Assembly: GCA_964423545.1 (NCBI GenBank)
Contig: CAYRFV010000177.1
Location: 1 to 11,929 of the forward strand
Direction of reading: 5' to 3'
DNA: 11,929 bases
Source of the DNA: JALOOE01 sp964423545
GTDB lineage: Bacteria; Chloroflexota; Anaerolineae; CG2-30-64-16
This document shows positions 1-6,405 of the stretch, in pieces. A program made the translations under genes and the position numbers. The first letter of the stretch is position 1; the number at the start of each line of letters is the position of its first letter. Under the pieces are notes generated by a model, which saw only the letters and a program-made list of their open reading frames with translations, ran no database searches and was not told where the DNA came from.

Positions 1-851
1 GCCGGGCAGCCGCGACTGGTGACGATGAAGGTGAACGGCCCCTTGATCATTGGCATGCGCTGCTTATCGAGCGGGAGCCTGTGATGATGTGGAATCGGCA
101 GATCGTCCAGCCTGGGGATGAAGGGCCGATCAGGATTCAGTACGATCTCGCCCCGGTCGCGCCATGCCAGTCCAGCGATGGATGCCAGCGGTGAATCGCC
201 GGGTTGACGCAGCGCATCCTTCAGACTGGTTTCGGCCAGCATCTTCGCGATCTGTGGATAGCTCGGCGACCGGTCTTCGAGGGTGTCGACCAGCTCGCGC
301 AGCGTCATCTCCGGCTCGCCGCGCAGGATGAAATCGAGCGCCGGGAAGGGACGGAGCGTCTCGAGGGAAAGCGGCGTGACGTGCGTGCCGAAGGCGAGCG
401 TGCGGGCGCCGAGCGCCTTGGCAAGGAACACGCCGTGCATGTCGTTTCGGAGTGTCGGCGCCGTCACCTGGGTCAGATAGTACTTCGGCCGCTTCTGCTC
501 CAGCAGCCGCTCGAACTCAGGCCAACCCATGCGGGTGGCGATGGCATCGACAATCTCGACCTTGTACTCGGGCGACAAGATGGCCGCCAACTGCGCCAGG
601 CTCACTTGTGGCCAGATCATGTTTTCGCGGCTTCGTCGCCCAACGCGGTGCTGGCTGCGGATCCAGATGCCGCCATCCGGCGCAGGTGGGTTGACAAGCA
701 GCACGTCGACGCTGCCGGCCGGCCGGGTGGAGGAGGTCAGCGTGTGGACGGCTGCGCCGGCATCGGGGAAGCGCGCCGGCGGCAAAGGCGGCACGCGCCG
801 GCTGCCGAGGTTGGCCCAAATCTCGGGCTTGACTCCAGTTTGGTCACTCAC
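1..851 (-). CDS. B12-binding-domain radical SAM protein, N-terminal part (cut by window edge)
   Basis: The visible 283 residues start at GTG 849-851 and run off the left edge. An in-frame TAG lies just upstream (864-866), and AGGTG about 6 nt before the GTG can serve as ribosome binding site. Residues about 48-195 look like a cobalamin-binding Rossmann domain: VDVLLVNPPAPDGG (48-61), WPQVSLAQLAAIL (80-92), VEIVDAIA (98-105) and DFILRGEPEMTLRELVDTLE (173-192). The linker PRLDDLPIP (246-254) is typical of the family. The last visible residues, TSRGCP (278-283), are the lead-in to the CxxxCxxC iron-sulfur motif, so the catalytic barrel lies outside the window. I see no classical DxHxxG cobalamin-ligand motif, which many members of this family lack. 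The start is 29 bp after the glycosyltransferase stop, implying one transcript. Relatives include BchE and hopanoid (Hpn) enzymes; the substrate cannot be told from this fragment. Confidence 0.88.
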   Translation of the reverse strand, partial: MSDQTGVKPEIWANLGSRRVPPLPPARFPDAGAAVHTLTSSTRPAGSVDVLLVNPPAPDGGIWIRSQHRVGRRSRENMIWPQVSLAQLAAILSPEYKVEIVDAIATRMGWPEFERLLEQKRPKYYLTQVTAPTLRNDMHGVFLAKALGARTLAFGTHVTPLSLETLRPFPALDFILRGEPEMTLRELVDTLEDRSPSYPQIAKMLAETSLKDALRQPGDSPLASIAGLAWRDRGEIVLNPDRPFIPRLDDLPIPHHHRLPLDKQRMPMIKGPFTFIVTSRGCP

Positions 852-880
852 ACAACACCTTGCCTATCGTTACTCTCAAC

Positions 881-2128
881 TCAATGGTGCTCTATCGACA
901 CGAGATTGCTGGCGATCTGTGCTTTGTAGCCGTTGCCTCTCATATCTTTCTCGACCAGCTTATCGCGCTGGCTGAGTTGCTCCAGGATGCGCATGATGAA
1001 CCAGCTGATCAGCAGCTGCAGCCCGACGATGGTGCTCATGGCTGCAAACAGCATCCAGAACCACAACCGATCCATCGGCCAGCCCCGGGTGCCGAGCACC
1101 AGGCTGCCGAGCGCCAGGACAGCCCCTGCGCCGATGCCGAGAACTCCTAACCACCAGAAATGGCGATCGAGCGGTGTCCTGAAGATCGGTTTGCCGAACA
1201 GCCCCTGGCGGATGGGCTGGCGATAGAAGAGCGAAACCAGGTAGTTGAACGTGGCGCCGAGCGAGAAGAGGCTCACGCCGGCGACGCCGAGCACCACGGC
1301 GGAGAACACGGTGAAGATGCCGATCGGGCTCAGCGAGGTCACCCCTTGCAGCCTCAGGACCACGAGCCACAGCCCCACGAGCAGGGTCACGGCCATGGCG
1401 GCAAGACCGAAAAGACCCAACGGCCGTGCCGGGTTATACGCTAGCGCGGTCCAGACGATGGATTGAGCGAAGCGGACACCGTCGCGCACCACGTTCAGCT
1501 TGGAGCGTCCCGCGCGCTCGCTGTACGGGATGGGCACCTCGATCATGTTCAGCCGTTCGTGAAGCGCGCGGGTGCTCATCACCGGGGTGAGATTCAGGCC
1601 GTCGGGAAGGGGATAGATCCGCTCGAGAATCGACTTCTTGAAGATCCGCATGCCGCTGGCCGAGTCCGTGATGCGCCGCGCACTGATCAGGCTGACCAGG
1701 TTGGCGAAGATGACGTTGCCCACGCGGCGGACGAGCGGCATCTCGCTTTCCGCGCCCGCCATGCGGGAGCCGATGACGATGTCGGCGTCCTGGCCCAGTG
1801 CAGCGTCACACAGCTTGGGCAGGTACTCCGGGGGATAGGTGCCGTCAGCGTCGAGAAAGCCCACCCAGTTGCCTGTCGCCGCGGCGAAGCCGGTCTTGAG
1901 CGCCGCGCCGTAGCCGCCATTGGTGCGGTGCCGGATCAGACGAGCGCCGTCTTTAGCGCGCACCAACTCGGGTGTCCGATCCGTTGACCCGTCATCGACG
2001 ATAATGAGTTCCAGCTCAGGGAATCCCACTGCGCTAAGGTCGCGCCGCGTCGAGAGCACGCGGGTCATGACCGATTGGATGCTGTCTTCTTCGTTGAAAG
2101 CAGGGATGACCACAGAAAGCTTGTTCAT
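881..2128 (-). CDS. Membrane-anchored family 2 glycosyltransferase (polyprenyl-phosphate glycosyltransferase type)
   Basis: A 415-aa protein expected to move a sugar from a nucleotide donor to a lipid (polyprenyl phosphate) or glycan acceptor on the cytoplasmic face of the membrane. The GT-A catalytic domain fills residues 1-225: VVIPAFNEE (6-14), DDGS (45-48), the metal-binding DADG (93-96), GSRMAG (120-125) and DSASGMR (155-161), as in dolichol-phosphate mannosyltransferase-like GT2 enzymes. Four hydrophobic segments follow at about 236-258, 268-298, 325-347 and 354-380, then a short polar tail. The ATG overlaps the stop of the upstream 73-aa gene as ATGA (2125-2128), with AGGAG 8 nt upstream, so translation is probably coupled. 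The radical SAM gene follows 29 bp downstream. The family is clear from motifs; donor and acceptor are not. Confidence 0.93.
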   Translation of the reverse strand: MNKLSVVIPAFNEEDSIQSVMTRVLSTRRDLSAVGFPELELIIVDDGSTDRTPELVRAKDGARLIRHRTNGGYGAALKTGFAAATGNWVGFLDADGTYPPEYLPKLCDAALGQDADIVIGSRMAGAESEMPLVRRVGNVIFANLVSLISARRITDSASGMRIFKKSILERIYPLPDGLNLTPVMSTRALHERLNMIEVPIPYSERAGRSKLNVVRDGVRFAQSIVWTALAYNPARPLGLFGLAAMAVTLLVGLWLVVLRLQGVTSLSPIGIFTVFSAVVLGVAGVSLFSLGATFNYLVSLFYRQPIRQGLFGKPIFRTPLDRHFWWLGVLGIGAGAVLALGSLVLGTRGWPMDRLWFWMLFAAMSTIVGLQLLISWFIMRILEQLSQRDKLVEKDMRGNGYKAQIASNLVSIEHH

Positions 2129-2346
2129 CTGCGCATCTCCTCATAGGAATCTGTCTCTTCCAGTCTCTCGCTCTGCGTGATCTGGATGAAACGCAGGCGT
2201 CCTTTCATGACGACCAACGATACTTCGCCAAACTCACCTACCTCCTGCAATGCCTGGTCAATCCGGCTCACAGCTTCGGGGTTTAGGAACTTCAGGCTTC
2301 CGCTCCGCTCAAATGGAACGGCAGCGTCGGCAGGCCGCCTGATCAT
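2125..2346 (-). CDS. Small DUF2292/YezD-like protein coupled to the glycosyltransferase
   Basis: A 73-aa soluble protein and the first gene of the glycosyltransferase/radical SAM operon. Residues about 24-62 fit the DUF2292 (YezD) pattern: a helix ending in IDQALQEVGEFGEV, then a beta hairpin VSLVVMKGRLRFIQIT and a final SERL. No biochemical role is established for that family to my knowledge. I chose ATG 2344-2346 because GAGAGGAG (2355-2362) lies 8 nt upstream. The frame stays open to a GTG at 2403, but that start has no comparable ribosome binding site. The stop overlaps the glycosyltransferase start by 4 nt, so it is likely co-translated with it. The family call is by pattern only; it could be an unrelated small alpha/beta protein. 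Confidence 0.72.
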   Translation of the reverse strand: MIRRPADAAVPFERSGSLKFLNPEAVSRIDQALQEVGEFGEVSLVVMKGRLRFIQITQSERLEETDSYEEMRR

Positions 2347-2354
2347 TTCACCGG

Positions 2355-2362
2355 CTCCTCTC
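2355..2362 (-). promoter_or_regulatory. Ribosome binding site fixing the 73-aa gene start
   Basis: GAGAGGAG on the minus strand, 8 nt before ATG 2346. It supports the shorter protein over the upstream GTG at 2403. Confidence 0.7.
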
Positions 2363-2582
2363 ATCACTTGCCGCTCCAGTCCAGCGAGGGCAACAAAAAA
2401 CACCCCCGGGGTTTCACACCTCTGTCAGGGCATGGTAGTCGAGCAGTTACGAGCCCGAGAGAAGTGCTGCGTCTCAGCTCTCGTGGAACACACCTCGACG
2501 TCGCGCGTGCTCCAGGGCTGACTCGACGAAGCTGACATCCGTTTCCAGTACAACCGAATGCCTGCTCCCTCACAATGCTCCG

Positions 2583-2612
2583 CCGGACTGTCGATGCGAG
2601 ATCGACAGCCGG
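2583..2612. repeat. Inverted repeat, 8-bp core stem plus CCGG arms
   Basis: CTGTCGAT (2588-2595) and ATCGACAG (2601-2608) are perfect inverted copies around a 5-nt loop. Flanking CCGG (2583-2586) and CCGG (2609-2612) extend the stem by 4 bp across one bulged A. It lies in non-coding DNA and could be a structured leader, terminator or protein-binding site. Confidence 0.65.
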
Positions 2613-2697
2613 GTCTGATGTCCACGATGACGACGCGCTGGAGCGTGAGCTGCAACACACGCGTCTCTTGTCTCTGATGACGGAAATCAGCCATCCG

Positions 2698-2724
2698 GGA
2701 TATGGTTCCGCCGGAAGCCATTCC
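2698..2724. repeat. Inverted repeat, 11 bp with one bulge per side
   Basis: GGA-t-ATGGTTCC (2698-2709), loop GCC, then GGAA-g-CCAT-TCC (2713-2724). This makes an 11-bp hairpin with single-base bulges at 2701 and 2717. It is in the same gene-free stretch as the 2583-2612 hairpin. Confidence 0.55.
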
Positions 2725-2860
2725 GATTTCTTGCTGCGATGCACGAGCACGATATCGACACCAGGGATTTCACTGCTAGTTATATCCGAGCGACATTTCA
2801 AGGCATATTACGACGACGTCTTTTTGTGTAATTTTGCTTCCAGTTGGTGAGGCATGCTGC

Positions 2861-2879
2861 CACCGCGTCCCCCGCGGTG
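2861..2879. repeat. Perfect 7-bp inverted repeat
   Basis: CACCGCG, loop TCCCC, CGCGGTG. GCTG before it and CAGC after it can extend the helix beyond a small internal loop. Confidence 0.6.
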
Positions 2880-2929
2880 CTACAGCGGTTCGGCGCGCAG
2901 TCCGCTCCGTCTCACGGCGACACCCACCG

Positions 2930-2953
2930 GCGCCCGAAATTCTCTTCGGGTGC
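2930..2953. repeat. 9-bp stem, 6-nt loop
   Basis: GCGCCCGAA (2930-2938), loop ATTCTC, TTCGGGTGC (2945-2953). All pairs are Watson-Crick except one G-U on the plus strand. Confidence 0.6.
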
Positions 2954-3017
2954 GGGGCGCAACAGCGGCCAAGGGGTGGAGGGGTGCGCGAGCACGGTCG
3001 CGACCCGAACTGAGGCA

Positions 3018-3073
3018 GAGCCTTCTTCTCGGCTGCGGCTGCCGGACGGTCGGCCGCTTCGAAAAGAAGGCTC
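3018..3073. repeat. Perfect 10-bp inverted repeat enclosing a second stem
   Basis: GAGCCTTCTT (3018-3027) and AAGAAGGCTC (3064-3073) are perfect inverted copies 36 nt apart. Inside, GCGGC (3035-3039) pairs with GCCGC (3053-3057). The site lies about 60 bp after the stop of the secreted-protein gene and may be its terminator, though no long T run follows on either strand. Confidence 0.65.
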
Positions 3074-3135
3074 AGTGGAGAAGGATCGCGTTGTGTGCGG
3101 CGTCCCCTGAGGGACCGGGGCGCATGGTGAGGGCG

Positions 3136-3564
3136 TTAGCGGACCAACAACGGCAAGAAGGTGTGGGTCTGGCTGGGCATCGCGCCAGTGGCTGTGAGAT
3201 CGAGACGTCCGCCTCCGGGGGTCCACGGCGTCGTTTGGCTGGCTGTCAGATCCCCGATTCTGAAGGTGATGGTTTCATTGATCGCGCAGCCTTCTTTCAG
3301 GCTGGGCGTGTCAGGATCGTCACCGGGAATATCGAGGTTGCTGTACCACGATTCTCCGTTATGGATGGCGGTGACGGTCTGTCTGAAGCTCTGCCCTCCA
3401 CAAAGTGCACTGATCACCACCCCGGCAGATATGTTGGCGCTGTTGACTTTGACGGTGCCGTAGGGGCTGAAAGGCACAGAGGGGGGAGCGGCCGATACGG
3501 ATGCGATCGCCAGGAGCGCGGCTGCCAAGGCCAGCCCGGCGGCTTTCATAAGATGTAACGGCAT
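3136..3564 (-). CDS. Small secreted protein with C-terminal LPLLVR
   Basis: A 142-aa exported protein of unknown function. ATG 3562-3564 is preceded by GGGAGGA (3574-3580), so I use it rather than the longer open frame reaching 3669. Residues 1-27 are a signal peptide: MPLHLMKAAGLALAAALLAI, then SVSAAP with a likely cleavage after an AxA-like site. The mature part holds one beta-rich domain: YGTVKVNSANISAGVVISAL, one CGG, SWYSNLDIPGDDPDTP, EGC, ITFRIGDLTA and a short LDLTATG strand. The two cysteines could form a disulfide outside the cell. The chain ends in THTFLPLLVR, a hydrophobic-basic tail that I recall at the ends of many Chloroflexota secreted proteins and that may be an anchoring or sorting signal (inference). 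It is monocistronic and divergent from the acetyltransferase. Confidence 0.85.
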   Translation of the reverse strand: MPLHLMKAAGLALAAALLAIASVSAAPPSVPFSPYGTVKVNSANISAGVVISALCGGQSFRQTVTAIHNGESWYSNLDIPGDDPDTPSLKEGCAINETITFRIGDLTASQTTPWTPGGGRLDLTATGAMPSQTHTFLPLLVR

Positions 3565-3573
3565 GCGTTGACT

Positions 3574-3580
3574 TCCTCCC
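3574..3580 (-). promoter_or_regulatory. Ribosome binding site fixing the secreted-protein start
   Basis: GGGAGGA on the minus strand, 9 nt before ATG 3564. It places the start directly before a good signal peptide. Confidence 0.7.
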
Positions 3581-3662
3581 TTGAGCGGATGCGGATTCGC
3601 TGGCTTGTAAAAAAGAGAACGCACGAGTCGCCGAAAGGGCGCGGAGCGCTGCCGGGGATGAT

Positions 3663-3691
3663 TTGGCATTCACCGACTGCGCAGGTATACT
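3663..3691 (+). promoter_or_regulatory. Sigma-70-type promoter of the acetyltransferase gene
   Basis: TTGGCA (3663-3668), a 17-bp spacer and TATACT (3686-3691), each one base from consensus. Transcription would begin near 3698, giving a leader of about 30 nt to ATG 3727. This rules out the upstream in-frame ATGs from 3568 on. Confidence 0.7.
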
Positions 3692-3726
3692 CAGGCTTGT
3701 TTGACCGAGCGCAATACACGGGAAAG

Positions 3727-4482
3727 ATGAAGCCACCTACCATGCAAGCGGCTCCCAGGGCGGGCCTGCGCCTCTATATCGACCGCCAGGCAAGCGGCCC
3801 TGGCCGCTATCTGCTCGAACAGACGCTCTATGCGTTGTTTGGTTGGGCGCCGACTGTGCTTGGCATCGGCCTGCGCGCCCTGTTCTACCGCCTCATCCTG
3901 CGCATGGACGGCGTTGCCGCGATCGAGAACGGCGTGCGTCTGCGCTTCGCCGATCAGATTCACCTGGGCGCCAACGTGTATCTGGATCAAGGGGTGTATC
4001 TGCACGCGTGTCCGCAGGGGATCCGGATCGGCGACAACACGTTCGTGATGCATGGCGCCGTCTTGCACGTCTACAACTTCCGTAATCTGCCCCATGCATT
4101 CATTCGCATCGGTCGCGACAGCCTGATCGGCGAGTATAACGTGTTGCGAGGCCAGGGCGGCATCACCATCGGCGACCGGGTGTACCTGGCGCCATTGGTG
4201 CAGCTCCTGGCAGTCAATCATGTGTTCGATGACCCGGCGCGGCCGATGGTCGAGCAAGGGATCACGGCTGAAGGCATCGTGATCGAGGATGATGTCTGGA
4301 TCGGCGCCGGTGCAATCATCACCGACGGGGTGACGGTCGGTCAGGGCGCTGTGGTGGCTGGCGGGGCGGTGGTGGCGAGCGACGTGCCGCCGCACACGGT
4401 CGTCGGCGGTGTCCCGGCCCGGGTGCTCAAGAAGATCGAGCCAGGCCTGGCGCGCGGAAAAGATCGTGCTGTGTATCTCTGA
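3727..4482 (+). CDS. Hexapeptide-repeat (left-handed beta-helix) O-acyltransferase
   Basis: A 251-aa enzyme expected to move an acetyl group from acetyl-CoA to a sugar or similar hydroxyl acceptor. Hexapeptide turns run from about residue 74 to 235 (IHLGANVYLD, IRIGDNTFVM, IRIGRDSLIG, ITIGDRVYLA, IVIEDDVWIGAGAIITDGVT, GGAVVASDVP). The active-site histidine is H165 in NHVFDDP (164-170), as in galactoside/maltose acetyltransferase-like enzymes. The chain closes with VGGVPARVLKKI (226-237). The N-terminal 60 residues are partly hydrophobic (ALFGWAPTVLGIGLRALFYR) and may lie against the membrane. ATG 3727 is preceded by GGGAAAG; ATG 3742 is an alternative. The gene stands alone behind its own promoter and converges on the DUF1269 gene. 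The acceptor is unknown; a cell-surface sugar is a reasonable guess. Confidence 0.92.
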   Translation: MKPPTMQAAPRAGLRLYIDRQASGPGRYLLEQTLYALFGWAPTVLGIGLRALFYRLILRMDGVAAIENGVRLRFADQIHLGANVYLDQGVYLHACPQGIRIGDNTFVMHGAVLHVYNFRNLPHAFIRIGRDSLIGEYNVLRGQGGITIGDRVYLAPLVQLLAVNHVFDDPARPMVEQGITAEGIVIEDDVWIGAGAIITDGVTVGQGAVVAGGAVVASDVPPHTVVGGVPARVLKKIEPGLARGKDRAVYL

Positions 4483-4609
4483 GGTCAGGCGGGAACTTGC
4501 CGAGCCAGACTGTGATCGGCTTACGTGGCTGTTATTCGCACTGACGGTCGAGGACTTCGAAGCGTTCTCGCTGGCTGGTCTGTGGTTGGCTCGGTGTTGT
4601 GGGTGGCAC

Positions 4610-4641
4610 GGGGCCTCTTGCCGCGCACGGCGAGAGGCCCC
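4610..4641. terminator. Hairpin between convergent genes, likely bidirectional terminator
   Basis: GGGGCCTCTTGCCG (4610-4623), loop CGCA, CGGCGAGAGGCCCC (4628-4641). This is a 14-bp stem with one U-G pair on the plus strand. It lies between the acetyltransferase stop (4482) and the DUF1269 stop (4655). No T run follows on either strand, so intrinsic termination is plausible but not certain. Confidence 0.6.
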
Positions 4642-4654
4642 GACAAGGGTGGCG

Positions 4655-5473
4655 CTACGGCTTGGCGTCGGCCGCCGGCACCTCGGGCGTTTCGGGCGCT
4701 GCTGGCGGCGTCGCGGCGTCAGGCCCCGCGGGCTCCACTTGGCCGGACGCTGCTGTCGCATCCGCACCAGCTGTCAGCTTGCCCGCGCCTGACACGACCA
4801 CGGCGCCTTCTTCAGTGATGACGGCGGCCGCGGCCGCGACATCCTCCCCTTTCTTCTGCACCGCGTCCAGGTAGACGCCCTGGTCGGTGGCGACGAGGTG
4901 ACTGATCTCGGCCTCATCGCCGCCGGCTGCCGCCCGGCTCACTGCCATCCCGGCCGACGTGCTGAGCGCGGAATAGGCGACATCCTTCCCGGACTCCAAC
5001 TGCTTGGCAATGTCGGCGCTCAGAGTGGCCGTCACAGTGTCGGCGCCCGCCTGTTGCATCTGTCGCTCGACCTCAGCCACCCAAGTGTGGTCGATCACCG
5101 CAACGATGGCCGATGAGCCTGGCTTCAACGAGTCTCCGATCTGCTTGAGACGTGCGTCGGAGAAGCCGCCATCGCTCAGCTTCGCCGCCACCCCGCCGAT
5201 CACCGCGCCACCGAGCGCCGCCCAGCCGACCGGCCCGGCCAGGAGTCCGATGACCCCGCCGAGCACGCCGCCGATCACTGCGCCCTTGCCGCCACCCATG
5301 TCGGCGGTCTCCTTGATGCGCAGCTTGCCGTCGGCGTCTTTCGTCAGGATGGCTGCATTCTCGATCTTGATCAGGCCCTGCTTCCTCGCCTGCTTGAGGC
5401 CCTCCAGCGCCGCGCTTGCGCCGTTGGGATCCTGGAACGCCGCCACGATGATTTCCACAGGTATCTCTGCCAT
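4655..5473 (-). CDS. DUF1269-type membrane-associated protein
   Basis: A 272-aa protein. Residues 6-165 fit the DUF1269 family: VEIIVAAFQDPNGASAALEG (6-25), KIENAAILTKDADGKLRIKE (36-55), then a glycine-rich hydrophobic hairpin (about 62-96, AVIGGVLGGVIGLLAGP) likely to enter the membrane. LKQIGDSLKPGSSAIVAVID (109-128) is also typical. A further segment (about 190-228) has repeated acidic and alanine-rich stretches, and the last 40 residues are a Pro/Ala-rich disordered tail. Two ATGs occur in tandem (5476 and 5473); GGAGAG (5479-5484) is best spaced for 5473. A GTG at 5500, touching the previous stop, lacks a ribosome binding site. It is the last gene of a three-gene unit, 27 bp after the Ala-rich gene. 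The family's function is unknown to me; the tail makes this member longer than usual. Confidence 0.85.
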   Translation of the reverse strand: MAEIPVEIIVAAFQDPNGASAALEGLKQARKQGLIKIENAAILTKDADGKLRIKETADMGGGKGAVIGGVLGGVIGLLAGPVGWAALGGAVIGGVAAKLSDGGFSDARLKQIGDSLKPGSSAIVAVIDHTWVAEVERQMQQAGADTVTATLSADIAKQLESGKDVAYSALSTSAGMAVSRAAAGGDEAEISHLVATDQGVYLDAVQKKGEDVAAAAAVITEEGAVVVSGAGKLTAGADATAASGQVEPAGPDAATPPAAPETPEVPAADAKP

Positions 5474-5500
5474 CATTGCTCTCCGCGTGGTCTGATTCAC

Positions 5501-6334
5501 CTACTGCGCGGCCGCGTCGAGCGCTGCACCCATCGCGCCAACGGCCTCTGCCTGGCCAACAGCCTCCGCACCTGCTGCGACCTGCTGGATGCCCTGTTTT
5601 TCGAGCTTTTGAGCGACCTTGCGCGCGCCCTTCGCAGCCTCGATCTCCTGCGCACCGGCGGCCGCCGTGATGGCGCCCTCGACGGCCAGCTCCGCGCTCC
5701 GCTCCGCACCCGCTTCTGCCGCCGCCATCCGCACCAGTCCTTCGGCGATCTCGTTGGCGCCCAGCTCACCGACCTTTGCACCGGTGGCGGCCATCGCCTG
5801 GGCCAGGGCGCGCGTTGCAGCCGCCCGCATGATCGACTCCACGGCGAAGCTGCGCAGCAGATTGCCCTTGTCCTCCAAGAAAGCGGCAAGCACCGGCATT
5901 TCTCGGGCTTCCACGATATCGCTTGCGACCGCCAGCTGCCCGGAGACTGCGCCCAGCTCCATCGCACGTGCGACGTCCTTGGCGCTCAACAATCCGACCA
6001 ACGCGCTCTGCACCTCGATATCCTCGGATGAGGCCAACGCATCGACCCCTTGCGCCACATCCGCAGCGCCGGCGACTGCAACCACCTCGCTCAGCCTGGC
6101 CAGCCGGTCTGCAACGATCATCTTGTCGATGCCGTGTGTCACATCGCTGGCGCCGGCTGCAAGCGCTGCAGCGCCCGCGCGCCGCGCCTTCCTTGCCGCG
6201 ACCAGGTCCTGCGCGCCCGCGGAGATCGCGGTCAGACCCTCTTCCGTCTTCGCCTCCGCCACAACGGCTGCCTCAACCGCCGTCTCTTCGAGTTCCGCTT
6301 TGCTCACCGATACCTTCTTGCTTCTCGCTGCCAT
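5501..6334 (-). CDS. Alanine-rich helical repeat protein of unknown function
   Basis: A 277-aa protein very rich in Ala, Glu, Val and Gly with no signal peptide or clear membrane segment, and no family I recognise. It is built of degenerate repeats with a core like AGAxD(L/V/I)xxG followed by a charged helix: AGAQDLVAARKARRAG (39-54), AGASDVTHGIDKMIVADR (60-77), GAADVAQGVDALAS (89-102), LSAKDVARAMELGAVSG (116-132), LGANEIAEGLVRMAAAE (191-207), AGAQEIEAAKGARK (226-239) and AGAEAVGQAEAVGA (254-267). A mainly alpha-helical or coiled-coil scaffold is likely (inference). ATG 6334 has GGGAGGA (6340-6346) 5 nt upstream. It lies between the LURP-one-related and DUF1269 genes, in the same direction, so it probably works with them. 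Low complexity makes homology searches hard; the unbroken frame and strong ribosome binding site support a real gene. Confidence 0.82.
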   Translation of the reverse strand: MAARSKKVSVSKAELEETAVEAAVVAEAKTEEGLTAISAGAQDLVAARKARRAGAAALAAGASDVTHGIDKMIVADRLARLSEVVAVAGAADVAQGVDALASSEDIEVQSALVGLLSAKDVARAMELGAVSGQLAVASDIVEAREMPVLAAFLEDKGNLLRSFAVESIMRAAATRALAQAMAATGAKVGELGANEIAEGLVRMAAAEAGAERSAELAVEGAITAAAGAQEIEAAKGARKVAQKLEKQGIQQVAAGAEAVGQAEAVGAMGAALDAAAQ

Positions 6335-6339
6335 GTAAT

Positions 6340-6346
6340 TCCTCCC
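6340..6346 (-). promoter_or_regulatory. Ribosome binding site of the Ala-rich gene
   Basis: GGGAGGA on the minus strand, 5 nt before ATG 6334. It supports translation of an otherwise unrecognised protein. Confidence 0.7.
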
Positions 6347-6405
6347 GCAAAGTTGATTCGCATTTGGATGTTGAACCCTCGCGCCACGTGAAAAGCCACT
6401 GGAAC

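Larger units (their letters stand above)
2404..2853. other. Gene-poor region upstream of the glycosyltransferase operon
   Basis: About 450 bp with no convincing gene. Open frames exist on both strands, but their proteins are low-complexity or rich in Cys, Ser and Arg and match nothing I recognise. The right part (about 2760-2845) is clearly more AT-rich than the rest of the window and could hold the operon promoter. On the minus strand TATAAC is visible there without a good -35 box. Two strong inverted repeats (2583-2612 and 2698-2724) are listed separately. Near 2396-2415 a short GC palindrome followed by six T on the minus strand might be a weak terminator or attenuator. Confidence 0.5.
2854..3135. 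other. Intergenic region dense in inverted repeats; possible structured RNA
   Basis: About 280 bp between the secreted-protein gene and the upstream end of the glycosyltransferase operon. It holds at least five inverted repeats in a row: CACCGCG/CGCGGTG (2861-2879); a 9-bp stem including one G-U (2930-2953); CGCGA/TCGCG (2987-3002); a perfect 10-bp stem (3018-3073); and GTCCC-CTGA-GGGAC (3102-3115). A looser AGCGG/CCGCT pair sits at 2884-2906. The G-U pair at 2932/2951 exists only in plus-strand RNA, a mild hint for that strand. No convincing protein gene overlaps it. Some of these could simply terminate the secreted-protein gene, whose minus-strand stop is at 3136. Confidence 0.45.

Noticed and set aside
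204..929. Plus-strand open frame of 241 codons over the radical SAM gene
   Set aside because: It is antisense to a gene with clear B12-binding/radical SAM motifs; its protein is Arg/Gly/His-rich without any recognisable domain.
2364..2850. Several open frames on both strands upstream of the 73-aa gene
   Set aside because: The products are Cys/Ser/Arg-rich or short, with no motif, and no frame stands out. They are better treated as non-coding or relic DNA.
3018..3073. Integron attC-like site
   Set aside because: The 10-bp arms have no GTTRRRY/RYYYAAC core pair, and there is no integrase or cassette structure nearby. An ordinary hairpin explains it.
3691..4767. Minus-strand open frame of 358 codons over the acetyltransferase
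   Set aside because: The plus-strand hexapeptide protein is unmistakable; the antisense protein is His/Arg-rich noise.
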